Shown here: positions 1-8,118 of the stretch, in pieces
Position numbering within the stretch: position 1 is the stretch's first letter
Layout of the letters: every line of letters begins with the position of its first letter
Assembly (NCBI RefSeq): GCF_000306785.1
Contig: NC_017955.1
Coordinates: forward strand, 1,488,001-1,552,000
Direction: 5' to 3'
Length of the DNA: 64,000 nucleotides
Source of the DNA: Modestobacter italicus
GTDB taxonomy: Bacteria > Actinomycetota > Actinomycetes > Mycobacteriales > Geodermatophilaceae
The notes under the pieces: generated by a model
Told to the model about the DNA's origin: nothing
Database searches by the model: none
Seen by the model: the letters and a program-made list of their open reading frames with translations, nothing else
Position numbers and translations under genes: made by a program

Positions 1-1
1 T

Positions 2-46
2 GAGGCCTTCGCCGAGGTCGCCCGGTTCGACCCCGCGCCGCGATGA
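2..46 (+). CDS. C-terminal end of an upstream gene (partial)
   Basis: Only the last 14 codons (ending in F-D-P-A-P-R) and a TGA stop are inside the window, so the product cannot be identified. The stop overlaps the ATG of the following SDR gene as ATGA. This indicates translational coupling and that the gene is part of the same plus-strand operon as the SDR, isochorismatase-like, cupin and amidase genes. Confidence 0.6.
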   Translation, partial: EAFAEVARFDPAPR

Positions 47-789
47 CCGGGCGGCTCACCGGCCGCCGGGTGGTGGTCACCGGAGCCGCCCGCGGCATCG
101 GGGCCGAGATCGCCCGCACCTTCGCCGCCGAGGGCGCCCGGCTGGCACTCCTGGACCGGCTGGCCGACGAGGTCGGTGCGGTGGCCGCCGAGGTGGGCGG
201 CCGGGGGTACGCCGTCGACCTCGCCGACGTGGCGGCCACCCGGGAGGTCACCGGGAAGGCGATCGCCGAGCTGGGCGGCGTGGACGTGCTGGTCAACAAC
301 GCCGGGATCCTGCGGCTCACCCCGCTGCTGGAGATCGACCCGGCCGAGTGGGACGAGGTGTTCGCGGTGAACACCCGGGCGATGCTGGTGACCACGCAGG
401 TCGCCGTCCGGGCGATGACCGCCGACCCGGGCCGGGGCGTCCGCAAGATCGTCAACATGGCGAGCATGGGCGGCAAGGCCGGTGGCGGGGGCCAGGCGCA
501 CTACGCGGCGTCCAAGGCCGCCGTCATCGCGCTGACCCGGGCCGCCGCCGCGGAGCTCGGCCCGCTGGGCATCACCGTCAACTGCCTGTGCCCGGGGTTC
601 GTGCTCACCGAGATGGGTGCCGGCACCCGCACCGAGGACGACGTCGCGGCCTGGTCCGCGCTCTCCCCGCTCGGCCGGCTCGGCGAACCCCGGGACGTCG
701 CCCGCGCGGCGCTGTTCCTCGCCTGCGAGGACTCGGACTACCTCACCGGCGACGCGCTCAACGTGACCGGCGGGATGATCACGCATTGA
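43..789 (+). CDS. SDR family NAD(P)-dependent oxidoreductase
   Basis: This is a classical short-chain dehydrogenase/reductase of 248 residues, the usual length. The nucleotide-binding motif TGAARGIG is at residues 13-20 and NNAG at 85-88. The catalytic set is Ser141, Tyr154 and Lys158 in YAASK, followed by the typical C-terminal TGDALNVTGG. These proteins oxidise or reduce an alcohol/carbonyl using NAD(P)(H) in the cytoplasm. The substrate cannot be read from sequence. It is the second visible gene of an operon: its ATG overlaps the upstream stop, and its own TGA overlaps the TTG start of the next gene. The neighbours suggest catabolism of a small amide-containing compound. Confidence 0.93.
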   Translation: MTGRLTGRRVVVTGAARGIGAEIARTFAAEGARLALLDRLADEVGAVAAEVGGRGYAVDLADVAATREVTGKAIAELGGVDVLVNNAGILRLTPLLEIDPAEWDEVFAVNTRAMLVTTQVAVRAMTADPGRGVRKIVNMASMGGKAGGGGQAHYAASKAAVIALTRAAAAELGPLGITVNCLCPGFVLTEMGAGTRTEDDVAAWSALSPLGRLGEPRDVARAALFLACEDSDYLTGDALNVTGGMITH

Positions 790-1529
790 CCGGACGCAAC
801 AGCTGGGGTCTGGGCCCCGACGCGGTCGACCTGCGCCGGCCGCCGCAGCCGGCACGCCCGGTGGAGCTCGCCGCGCTGCCGCAGCGGCTGACCGTGGACC
901 TCGCCCGCACCGCGGTCGTCGTGGTCGACATGCAGAACGACTTCTGCGCTCCCGACGGGTGGCTCGCCTCGAGCGGCGTCGACGTCTCGGCTGCCGCCGC
1001 GCCGGCTGCGGCCCTGGAGCGGGCGCTGCCCCGGCTGCGCGGCTCGGGGGTCCCGGTGGTCTGGCTGAACTGGGGCAACCGGCCCGACCGGGCGAACCTG
1101 CCGCCCGGTGTCCGGCACGTCTACGACCCCGACGGCGCGAGCACCGGCATCGGCGACCCGCTGCCCAACGGCTCGCACGTGCTGGAGCTGGGCTCCTGGT
1201 CGGCCGCGGTGGTCGACGGGCTCACCGTCGACCCGGGCGACCTGCACGTGGCCAAGTACCGGATGAGCGGCTTCTGGGACACCCCGCTGGACTCGGTGCT
1301 GCGCAACCTGCGGGTCGACACCCTGCTGTTCGCCGGGGTCAACGTCGACCAGTGCGTGCTGGCCACGCTCGTCGACGCCGCCTGCCTCGGCTACGACGTC
1401 GTGCTGGTCGAGGACCTGTGCGGCACCACCTCCCCGGAGTTCTGCACCGAGGCGACGGTCTACAACGTGCGCCAGTGCTTCGGCTTCACCACCACCTCGG
1501 CCGAGCTGCTCGCCGGCCTCCCTGCCTGA
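786..1529 (+). CDS. Isochorismatase-like cysteine hydrolase
   Basis: This 247-residue protein has the cysteine-hydrolase fold. The triad is Asp48 (in VVVDMQNDFC), Lys157 (in VAKYRMSGFW) and Cys190 (in GVNVDQCVLATL). The family includes isochorismatase, biuret hydrolase, N-carbamoylsarcosine amidase and RutB, most of which hydrolyse C-N bonds. Starts much further upstream would run through the SDR gene. I chose TTG at 786 because it overlaps the SDR stop as TTGA, matching the coupling seen elsewhere in this operon. With an amidase two genes downstream, an amide or ureide substrate is plausible, but that is inference. Confidence 0.88.
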   Translation: MTGRNSWGLGPDAVDLRRPPQPARPVELAALPQRLTVDLARTAVVVVDMQNDFCAPDGWLASSGVDVSAAAAPAAALERALPRLRGSGVPVVWLNWGNRPDRANLPPGVRHVYDPDGASTGIGDPLPNGSHVLELGSWSAAVVDGLTVDPGDLHVAKYRMSGFWDTPLDSVLRNLRVDTLLFAGVNVDQCVLATLVDAACLGYDVVLVEDLCGTTSPEFCTEATVYNVRQCFGFTTTSAELLAGLPA

Positions 1530-1558
1530 CCCTCCGACCCACCCGCAAGGAGCCCCCC

Positions 1559-1996
1559 ATGGCCGCTGCACCCGTCGTCAAGTCGCTGGCGGAGATCACC
1601 CCGCACTACATCGGCGAGAACCGCACCGTGCGGCTCGCCGTGCTGTCCGGCCCCGCCGACGGGTCCAGCACCACCGTCGTCCTGGAGATCTGGGAGCCGG
1701 GTGGCTCCCAGCCGGACAACTCGCACGAGGAGTCGACGGAGACCTTCGTGGTCCTGCAGGGGACGGCGCGGGCGCACAGCGACGAGCACGTCGCGGACCT
1801 GGTGGCCGGCAACGTCATCGTGCTGCCGGCCACCTCGGTGCACCACATCGTCAACTCCTCGCCGACCGAGCGGCTGTACACGATCACGGTGATGGAGAAC
1901 GACGGCGGCTTCGCTGACCTGATCCTCACCGGCCCGGAGGCGTTCCTGGACGACGCGGACGCCGCCGTGCTGGGCGCCGTCCTCACCGGGGTCTGA
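1559..1996 (+). CDS. Cupin domain protein
   Basis: This 145-residue single-domain protein looks like a small RmlC-type cupin. It has the first cupin motif (EPGGSQPDNSHEESTETFVVLQG) as a beta-strand run with His and Glu candidate metal ligands. It also has the second motif (GNVIVLPATSVHHIVNSS). The start is set by the AAGGAG ribosome-binding site at 1547-1552, seven bases before the ATG. It lies 29 bp after the hydrolase and 4 bp before the amidase gene, so it is in the same operon. Cupins this small can be metalloenzymes (dioxygenase, isomerase) or ligand sensors, and I cannot tell which. Confidence 0.85.
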   Translation: MAAAPVVKSLAEITPHYIGENRTVRLAVLSGPADGSSTTVVLEIWEPGGSQPDNSHEESTETFVVLQGTARAHSDEHVADLVAGNVIVLPATSVHHIVNSSPTERLYTITVMENDGGFADLILTGPEAFLDDADAAVLGAVLTGV

Positions 1997-2000
1997 CCCG

Positions 2001-3608
2001 GTGGTCGAGACCGTCCCGCAGCGCGCCGTCGTCGAGCAGGAGGTGCGCGCGGCGGTCGCCCGGTACGAGTCGGCGCTGGCCGCCGACGACCTCGACGAGC
2101 TCGACGCGCTGTTCGCGCCGGGGGAGGAGACGCTGCGGGCCGACGCCTCAGGGGTGCTCGTCTCGCACGAGGCGATCAGCGGCTACCGCCGCGGCCGGGG
2201 CGGGGCGCCGGCCCGGGTGATGACCGCGCTGCACGTGGTGGTGCACGCGCCCGGGGTGGCGACGGCGCTGGCCGAGACCCTGCGCCCGGACGGCACGCGG
2301 GGGCTGCAGACCCAGGTGTGGGAGAAGGGGCCGGTCGGCTGGCAGGTGCGGGTCGCGCACGTCAGCTCCACGCCCCCGCCGTCGACCCGCGACACCCTCG
2401 CCCGCGAGGACCCCGCCACCTGGCGGGTGACCGGCTCGCCGCTGGTCGCGGCCACCGGCAGCGGGCCGCTGGACGGCGTCGGCCTCGCGGTCAAGGACCT
2501 GGTCGGCGTGGCCGGGCACCCGATCGGCGCCGGCAACCCGGTGAAGCTGGCCGAGTCGGCGCCCGCGGCGGCCTCCGCCCCGGTGCTGGCCGCGCTGCTG
2601 GCCGCCGGGGCGCACGTGCGCGGCATCGCCCGCACCGACGAGCTGGCCTACAGCCTGTCCGGCACCAACGTGCACTCCGGCAGCCCGGCCAACCCGTGGG
2701 GCGCCGGGCTGGTGGTCGGCGGCTCGACCAACGGCCCGGCCAGCGCGGTGGCCCGCGGGACCGCGGACGTCGGCGTGGGCACCGACACCGCGGGCTCGAT
2801 CCGGGTGCCGGCGTCCTACTGCGGGCTGCACGGGCTGCGGCCGACGCACGGCGCCGTCCCGCTGGACGGTGTGCTGCCGCTGGCGCCCTCCTTCGACACC
2901 CTGGGCTGGCTGACCCGGGGCGCGGGCCTGCTGCACCGGGTGGCCGGCGTGCTGCTGCCGGCCGCGGCACCGGTGACCTCGCTGGTGCTGGCCGAGGACC
3001 TGCTCGCCCTGGCCGACCCGCCGGTCGCCGCAGCGCTGGCCGCTGCGGCGGACGAGCTGGCCGCGGCGTCCGGGCTGCCGCTGAGCCGCGCCGCGCTGGC
3101 CACCTCCGAGGAGCGCGAGCGCTGGTTCACCGCGTTCCGCGCCGTGCAGGGCGCGGAGGCCTGGGCCGCGCACGGCGACTGGATCACCGCGCACCCCGGC
3201 GTGCTCGGGCCGGGCATCGCGCAGCGGTTCGCCGACGGCGCGGCGGTGACGCCCGACCAGCTGGCGGCCGGCCGTGCCGCGGTGGCCGAGGGGCGGGCGG
3301 CGCTGGCCGGGCGGCTCCCGGCCGGGGTGGCCGTGCTGATGCCGGCGGCCAGCTCGACGGCGCCGCCGATCACCGCAGACCCGGCCCGCAAGGCGGAGTA
3401 CCGGGCCGCGACCCTGCGGCTCACCTGCCTGGCCGGGGTCGGCGGGCTGCCGGTCGCCGTGGCGCCGGCGGCACTGGTGGACGGGCTGCCCGTGGGGCTC
3501 GCCGTGCTCGGTGCGGGCGGGACCGACACCGCGCTGACCGCGCTGCTGGCCGGGTGGGACCGGACGCTCAGCGCCGCGCGGCAGCCGCCCGTGCGCTCGG
3601 CGGGGTGA
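2001..3608 (+). CDS. AtzH-like domain / amidase-signature fusion protein
   Basis: This 535-residue protein has two parts. Residues ~8-125 form an NTF2/SnoaL-like fold of the AtzH-like (DUF3225) type. Residues ~140-530 are an amidase-signature enzyme most like the AMI1/Toc64 branch (GTNVHSGSPANP, YCGLHGLRPTHGAV, SFDTLGWL). The Lys-Ser-cisSer triad is present as Lys165, Ser242 and Ser266, with the 24-residue Ser spacing of the family. The usual GGSSSG reads GGSTNG, but the first Ser is kept. It would hydrolyse a carboxamide to acid plus ammonia; the substrate is unknown. It is the last gene of the operon and its 3' end overlaps the convergent FAD oxidase gene by 41 bp. Confidence 0.9.
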   Translation: MVETVPQRAVVEQEVRAAVARYESALAADDLDELDALFAPGEETLRADASGVLVSHEAISGYRRGRGGAPARVMTALHVVVHAPGVATALAETLRPDGTRGLQTQVWEKGPVGWQVRVAHVSSTPPPSTRDTLAREDPATWRVTGSPLVAATGSGPLDGVGLAVKDLVGVAGHPIGAGNPVKLAESAPAAASAPVLAALLAAGAHVRGIARTDELAYSLSGTNVHSGSPANPWGAGLVVGGSTNGPASAVARGTADVGVGTDTAGSIRVPASYCGLHGLRPTHGAVPLDGVLPLAPSFDTLGWLTRGAGLLHRVAGVLLPAAAPVTSLVLAEDLLALADPPVAAALAAAADELAAASGLPLSRAALATSEERERWFTAFRAVQGAEAWAAHGDWITAHPGVLGPGIAQRFADGAAVTPDQLAAGRAAVAEGRAALAGRLPAGVAVLMPAASSTAPPITADPARKAEYRAATLRLTCLAGVGGLPVAVAPAALVDGLPVGLAVLGAGGTDTALTALLAGWDRTLSAARQPPVRSAG

Positions 3609-4935
3609 GCCCGCGGGAGGTGAAGAAGCTGTCGCCGAGCTTGCCCGGGTTGAGCAGCCCGTACGGGTCGCAGGAGGTCTTCAGCGCGACCACCTGGCCG
3701 GTGTCGCCGACGAAGCCGCCCTCCTCGACCACGTAGCTGTGCGGGTTCAGCACGGTCATGCCCAGGCTCCGGCAGAAGCCGATGAGCTCCTCCAGCGCCA
3801 CCTCGTGGTCGGGCAACCCGACCAGCGGGGTGATGCCCAGCGGCCGGGTGCGGCCGGCGGAGGTGGCGAACTCGACGTGCTGCAGGAACACCCCGGGGTA
3901 CCGGTCGCGCAGCGCTGCGACCTGGTCGAGGAAGCCGGCCCGGTCGCTGGCGTACTCGCACTGCAGCCAGGACGACGCCGGCTCGGCCTTGCGCGCCCAC
4001 AGGATGGTGTGGCTGAACGGGAACTGGCTGATGTGCGGCTTGGCGGCCCAGTCGACGGTGCGCCCACCGGCCGCGCCCACCAGCTCGCGCAGGTCCTCGA
4101 CCCGGGTGCTGTCCACCCACACCAGGGCGACGTCCTCGCCGGGGGAGAACAGCGACGTGATGGGGGTGAGCATCGCCGCACCGGCCGCCTCGTGCACCGA
4201 GCACAGCCGCACGTGCACATCGCCTGCGACCAGGTCGTGGGCGAAGCCGGCCAGCGTGGGGAGGTCGCGGAAGGCGACCACGACCGGCGTGTAGTCGCGC
4301 GCCGGCACCAGCCGCAGCTCGACCCGGGTCAGCACGCCGATCGTGCCGTAGGTGTGCAGCACCGGCCGGACGTCGTCGCCCTCCAGCCGCACCGTGCGGG
4401 GCCGCTCCTCGACGGTGAGCAGCTCGACCGCGAGCACGTTGCCGTCCCACAGGTCGCCGTGCGCCGCGCCGCCGATCCCGCCGGAGCCACCGGAGACGAA
4501 GCCGGCGGCGGTGGAGATCCGGTAGGTGCTCGGCATGATCGCCAGCTCCTGGCCGGTGAGCCGGGCGGCCTCCTCGGCGTCCTTGAGCACCGTGCCGGGC
4601 AGCACGCTGATCCGGCCGGACGCGACGTCCAGCACGCCGGCGACGTCCCGGACGTCGACGACCACCCCGCGCTGCAGCGGCAGCGACTGGCCGTAGTTGC
4701 CGGTGCCGGCACCGCGCAGGGTGACCGGCACCCGCAGCTCCGCGGCGGTCGCCACGCAGCCGCGCAGCTCGTCGACGGAGCGCGGCCGCAGCACGGCGTC
4801 CACGGTCGTGTCGGCCAGCGCGTTCTCCAGCACGGGGGAGTACCAGGAGAAGTCGCGCAGCCAGGCGCTGGCGGCCGGACCGCCGGGGACGACCCGGTCC
4901 GGGCCGAGCAGCGCGGTGAACTCGTCGAGGGTCAC
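3568..4935 (-). CDS. FAD-binding oxidase (GlcD / PCMH-type)
   Basis: This 455-residue flavoprotein is related to glycolate oxidase subunit GlcD and other PCMH/VAO-type oxidoreductases. The FAD pyrophosphate-binding segment is visible in RGAGTGNYGQSLPLQRGVVVDV (residues ~75-95) and continues to SGGSGGIGG. The C-terminal half ends in PYGLLNPGKLGDSFF, the pattern that closes many D-2-hydroxyacid dehydrogenases. It probably oxidises a hydroxy acid or similar alcohol. The gene runs opposite to the amidase operon and overlaps its last gene at the 3' end. The VOC gene lies 10 bp upstream on the same strand, so the two are probably co-transcribed. Confidence 0.88.
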   Translation of the reverse strand: MTLDEFTALLGPDRVVPGGPAASAWLRDFSWYSPVLENALADTTVDAVLRPRSVDELRGCVATAAELRVPVTLRGAGTGNYGQSLPLQRGVVVDVRDVAGVLDVASGRISVLPGTVLKDAEEAARLTGQELAIMPSTYRISTAAGFVSGGSGGIGGAAHGDLWDGNVLAVELLTVEERPRTVRLEGDDVRPVLHTYGTIGVLTRVELRLVPARDYTPVVVAFRDLPTLAGFAHDLVAGDVHVRLCSVHEAAGAAMLTPITSLFSPGEDVALVWVDSTRVEDLRELVGAAGGRTVDWAAKPHISQFPFSHTILWARKAEPASSWLQCEYASDRAGFLDQVAALRDRYPGVFLQHVEFATSAGRTRPLGITPLVGLPDHEVALEELIGFCRSLGMTVLNPHSYVVEEGGFVGDTGQVVALKTSCDPYGLLNPGKLGDSFFTSRGLTPPSARAAAARR

Positions 4936-4945
4936 GCCGGGCTCC

Positions 4946-5341
4946 TCAGGTCAGGTCGGGGGAGTCGGGGGCGTAGGCGATGAGCTGCAGCCGGTGCCCG
5001 GCCGGTTCCCGGAGCAGCGAGCTGCGCGCCCTGGCGGCGGCGAGGTCGAAGGGCGGCCGCAGCTCGGTGCAGCCGGCCGCCAGCAGTGCCGAGTGCGCCC
5101 GGTCCACGTCGGCCACCCGGTAGGCGACGTGGTCGAGCTCGCCGCGCCGCTCGTCGACCTCCATCAGCTCGAGCTTCGTGCCGGCCGGGTCGGCGAGCAT
5201 GACGATCCGGCGGCCGGTGACCACGTGGCTGCCCCAGCGGAGCACCCGGTGGCCGACCACACCGACCAGGAAGGCCACCCGGGCGTCGATGTCGGGTTCC
5301 TCGGTGCCCACGTGGTCCAGGACGCCGTCGATGGTGCTCAT
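4946..5341 (-). CDS. VOC family (glyoxalase/dioxygenase fold) protein
   Basis: This 131-residue protein has the paired beta-alpha-beta-beta-beta modules of the vicinal oxygen chelate fold. It has LDHVGTEEPDIDARVAFLVGVVGHRV at the start, DPAGTKLELMEV in the middle, and LDHVAYRVADVDRA plus EPAGHRLQLIAY in the second module. His and Glu residues sit where metal ligands normally are. The superfamily covers glyoxalases, ring-cleavage dioxygenases, epimerases and resistance proteins, so no reaction is assigned. It is immediately upstream of the FAD oxidase and probably in one transcript with it. Confidence 0.85.
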   Translation of the reverse strand: MSTIDGVLDHVGTEEPDIDARVAFLVGVVGHRVLRWGSHVVTGRRIVMLADPAGTKLELMEVDERRGELDHVAYRVADVDRAHSALLAAGCTELRPPFDLAAARARSSLLREPAGHRLQLIAYAPDSPDLT

Positions 5342-5414
5342 GCCCGCACCCTGACGTCGTCCGGTCTCGGCCCGGGGTCGGCCCGGTTACGTTCCCGCGC
5401 GGCCGGGCTGCTGC

Positions 5415-6599
5415 TCAGTCGGCCGGGCCGGTGGCCAGGGTGACGGTCGCCGTCCGGGGCTGGCCGGAGCCGTCGGTCCAGGTGACGCTCACCGGGTCGC
5501 CGGGGGCGTGGCCGGCCAGCACGCTGCTCACGTCGTCGGCCGAGGTGATCGGCACCCCGTCGATCGCGGTGACGACGGAGCCGGCCGCCAGGCCCGCCTG
5601 GTCGGCCGGCCCGCCGTCGACGACCCCGGCGACCGTCGCGCCGCCGGCCCCGGTGGCCTGCACCGAGATGCCCAGGAACGCCGGGTACCCCTGGTGCACG
5701 GTGGCGTCGTCGACGCCGCTGGTGATCTGGTCGGCGATGGACAGCGCCGTCGCGATCGGGATGGCGTACGCCTGGCCGCCGGTGCTCGAGGCGGCGGTGT
5801 CCATGCCGGCCACCTCGCCCTCGGCGTCGTACAGCGGGCCGCCGGAGTCGCCGGCCTCCACGTCGGCCGCGATCCCGATCAGCCCGGTGAGCTGCTCGGC
5901 GTCCTGCCCGCTCTCGTCGGTGGCGGTGATCGACTGGTCCAGCGCGGTGACCGTGCCGGCGGCGGCCGCCGTGCCGGCCTCGTCCCCGGCGTTGCCGACC
6001 GCGGTCACCGCATCCCCGACGGCGACCCCGTCGTCGTCGACGGCCACGGCGTCCAGCCCGGAGGCGCCGGCGAGCTGCAGGACGGCGACGTCGTCGGTCG
6101 GGTCGGTGCCGACGACGGTCGCGGGGTAGCTCTGGCCGGTGCTCAGCACCGTGACGGTGATGCTGGTGGCGCCCTCGACCACGTGGTTGTTGGTCAGCAC
6201 CTCGCCGTCGGCGGTGAGCACCATGCCCGTGCCGGCCGCCTCGCCGCCCTCGTAGCCGAGCACCGTGGTGATGTCGACGACGCCGACCAGCTGGGCCGCG
6301 GTCGCCTGACCGGCCGCCGCGACGGAGTCCGCCGCGCTGCCCGTCGTCCCGGGCGTCGACGTGCCGCCCCCGAGCGTCCGGGGGTCCCAGCCGTACCCAC
6401 CGCGGCCGCCGAGGACGACGGTCGGGTCGGTCGCCGGGGCGGCGAGCGACCGGACGGCGGTCGTGGTGCCGCCGCTCGCCGCGTGCACGCCGTAGAAGCC
6501 ACCGGCGGCGATGCCCAGCGCGCCGAGGGTGCTGATCGCCACCGTGCGGGTGCGCCGGCGGTGCGTCGGGGGGACCGGGGCCTGCTCTGTCTCGCTCAC
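5415..6599 (-). CDS. HtrA-like membrane-anchored serine protease with PDZ domain
   Basis: This 394-residue protein has a short basic cytoplasmic end and one membrane segment at ~18-37. A glycine/threonine-rich linker leads to a trypsin-like domain and a C-terminal PDZ domain (~300-385). The triad is readable: His139 in LTNNHVV, Asp170 in TDDVAVLQL and Ser252 in AGDSGGPLYD. HtrA/DegP-type enzymes degrade or handle damaged exported proteins, here on the outer face of the membrane. The GTG start at 6599 precedes the charged N-terminus normal for this topology. No operon partner is obvious, and the large ORF on the opposite strand here is a codon-bias shadow. Confidence 0.93.
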   Translation of the reverse strand: MSETEQAPVPPTHRRRTRTVAISTLGALGIAAGGFYGVHAASGGTTTAVRSLAAPATDPTVVLGGRGGYGWDPRTLGGGTSTPGTTGSAADSVAAAGQATAAQLVGVVDITTVLGYEGGEAAGTGMVLTADGEVLTNNHVVEGATSITVTVLSTGQSYPATVVGTDPTDDVAVLQLAGASGLDAVAVDDDGVAVGDAVTAVGNAGDEAGTAAAAGTVTALDQSITATDESGQDAEQLTGLIGIAADVEAGDSGGPLYDAEGEVAGMDTAASSTGGQAYAIPIATALSIADQITSGVDDATVHQGYPAFLGISVQATGAGGATVAGVVDGGPADQAGLAAGSVVTAIDGVPITSADDVSSVLAGHAPGDPVSVTWTDGSGQPRTATVTLATGPAD

Positions 6600-6736
6600 G
6601 ACCCCAGGGAAGACCCGTGGGCGATGAGCGACCTGTGCGCACGCTGCGACGTCGCTGCACGGCTGCTCCGCCCCTTACGGATGACCGCGGTGCCCCGGGC
6701 TCTCCGGCGGGCCGGTCCCCGCGCCGATGGGAGGGC

Positions 6737-7402
6737 TCAGTCCGTGGACAGATCGGGGGAGCCGTGCAGGAGTGGCAGGGGCCGTTCGCCGGCCTGGAGG
6801 GGTTCCTGACGACCTGGGCCTGGTCGGCGGTCGTGGCCGCCTGCCTGCTGGCGGTCGCCGCGGCGTGGCTGGTCCACCGCCGGTCGGCCGAGCGGCGCGA
6901 CGGCAGCTAGGCCCGGGCCCCCGCTCGGCCTGGCGGCGAGCCGGGCGGCGGCGGCGCGGAGCACCCCGGGCACGAGCCGCCGGTGCACGGCGGACGCGGG
7001 TGCCCAGACGGCGCGGCCGGGCAGCCGGTCGAACCGCAGGCAGGTCGTCCACGCCACCGCTCCGCCGCCGGTCTGCATCAGCATGTCGGCGGTGAGTGAC
7101 CGGGACGCGGTCTCCAGCCGGATCCAGTCGCTGCCGCCCCCGCCGATCCGCCAGCCGCCGACCGTGGCCGGTGACCGCCCGTGGCTGAGCCGGAGGCCGA
7201 GGACACCGCGCCAGATGAGCTGCTCGGCCGCGCTGGGGACGTCGCCGAACATCGCCCGGGCCCACTGCTCGGGGGTGGCGAGCACCTCAGTGCTCAGCGT
7301 GAACCGGTCGGCGTAGTCGATGCGGGTCAGCGAGCTCAGCGCGCGGACGGCGTCGGGGACGTCCCGGGTCACCTGACCGTGCGGCGTGGGGATGCGGGTC
7401 AT
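6737..7402 (-). CDS. Conserved hypothetical protein, SRPBCC/DUF2867-like pattern
   Basis: The first ~165 residues look genuine. After an ATG at 7402 come LSSLTRIDYADRFTL, PEQWARAMFGDVP, then GGWRIGGGGSDWIRLE and a closing AVWAPASAVHRRLVPG. Overall this resembles SRPBCC/DUF2867-type small-ligand proteins; I am not certain of the family. The remaining ~55 residues are low-complexity Arg/Pro/Gln sequence crossing an antisense ORF, and may reflect a lost stop or a frameshift near 6910. It is transcribed away from the TetR gene across a 87-bp interval carrying two TetR-type operators, so it is the likely regulatory target. Confidence 0.65.
   Translation of the reverse strand: MTRIPTPHGQVTRDVPDAVRALSSLTRIDYADRFTLSTEVLATPEQWARAMFGDVPSAAEQLIWRGVLGLRLSHGRSPATVGGWRIGGGGSDWIRLETASRSLTADMLMQTGGGAVAWTTCLRFDRLPGRAVWAPASAVHRRLVPGVLRAAAARLAARPSGGPGLAAVAPLGRPAVDQPRRGDRQQAGGHDRRPGPGRQEPLQAGERPLPLLHGSPDLSTD
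6764..6910 (+). CDS. Small single-pass membrane protein, hypothetical
   Basis: This predicted peptide of 48 residues starts at GTG 6764 behind a GGGGGAG purine run that is unusually close to the start. Residues ~17-36 (WSAVVAACLLAVAAAWLV) form one convincing transmembrane helix followed by a basic tail (HRRSAERRDGS), suggesting N-out/C-in. No family is recognised. The open frame extends upstream to 6617, but that part looks non-coding. It overlaps antisense with the extended 3' part of the neighbouring minus-strand gene, so at most one of the two is likely correct over this stretch. Confidence 0.4.
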   Translation: MQEWQGPFAGLEGFLTTWAWSAVVAACLLAVAAAWLVHRRSAERRDGS

Positions 7403-7421
7403 GGTCCTGCCTCCTGCTCCA

Positions 7422-7439
7422 TGTACGGTGCCGTATGCA
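7422..7439. promoter_or_regulatory. TetR-type operator 1
   Basis: The site is TGTACGGTGCCGTATGCA. Its core is the inverted repeat TACGG-TG-CCGTA (7424-7435). It is 20 bp upstream of the ATG of the minus-strand gene ending at 7402 and is repeated 34 bp further on, next to the tetR start. Confidence 0.75.
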
Positions 7440-7455
7440 AGAAGGCTAGCGCCTT

Positions 7456-7473
7456 TGTACGGTGCCGTATACA
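7456..7473. promoter_or_regulatory. TetR-type operator 2
   Basis: The site is TGTACGGTGCCGTATACA, identical to operator 1 at 17 of 18 positions, with the same TACGG/CCGTA dyad. It ends 16 bp before the GTG of the TetR gene, which fits autorepression. Between the two operators is another dyad, AAGGC-TAGC-GCCTT (7443-7456). Confidence 0.75.
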
Positions 7474-7489
7474 GATGAGGTGACCGCTG

Positions 7490-8059
7490 GTGCCCCCGAT
7501 CCGGACCTCCCGCGAGCAGTGGGTCGAGCAGGGGCTCCTCGCCCTGGCGGCCGGGGGTCCGGACGCCGTCCGGGTCGAGGTGCTGGCCAAGGCCCTCGGC
7601 GTCACCAAGGGCGGGTTCTACGGGGCGTTCGCCGACCGGGACGCGCTGCTCGAGGCGATGCTCGACACCTGGGAGCGGGAGAGCACCGACGAGGTGCTCG
7701 AGCGGGTCGAGCGGGCCGGCGGGGACGCCGCGGCCAGGATCCGCCGGGCCGGCGCGCTGACCTTCTCCGGTGAACGGCTGCTGCCGATCGACCTCGCCGT
7801 GCGGGCGTGGGCGCGACGCGACCCGGCGGTCGCCGAGCGGCTGCGGCGGGTCGACGACCGGCGGATGGGGCTGCTGCGCGAGCTGATCGGCGCGTCCTGC
7901 ACCGACCCCGACGAGGTCGAGGCGCGCAGCCTGCTCGCCTTCTGCCTGGCGATCGGCGAGCACTTCCTCGCCGCCGGGCACGGCGACCGCACCCGCGCCG
8001 AGGTCCTCGCCCGCGCGGCCGACCTGCTCTTCGAGGCACCGGCGGCGCCCGAGCGATAG
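7490..8059 (+). CDS. TetR/AcrR family transcriptional regulator
   Basis: This 189-residue regulator has an N-terminal helix-turn-helix at ~27-58 (LAKALGVTKGGFYGAFADRDALLEAML, the TetR signature). An all-helical ligand-binding domain follows. Such proteins usually repress until a small ligand binds. Two copies of one palindromic site lie between its GTG start and the divergent gene, so self-repression and repression of that neighbour is the simplest model. The alpha/beta hydrolase begins 59 bp downstream on the same strand and may be co-transcribed. Confidence 0.93.
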   Translation: MPPIRTSREQWVEQGLLALAAGGPDAVRVEVLAKALGVTKGGFYGAFADRDALLEAMLDTWERESTDEVLERVERAGGDAAARIRRAGALTFSGERLLPIDLAVRAWARRDPAVAERLRRVDDRRMGLLRELIGASCTDPDEVEARSLLAFCLAIGEHFLAAGHGDRTRAEVLARAADLLFEAPAAPER

Positions 8060-8118
8060 ACCTGGCCCGCCCGCGGATCAGCACCCGTCAGCGGGTGCCC
8101 GGGAGGACACTGTCGCCC

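Noticed and set aside
5338..6660. Long Arg/Gly-rich ORFs over the HtrA gene on both strands
   Set aside because: Composition is that of frame-shifted GC-rich codons, no domain is visible, and the protease frame has an intact triad.
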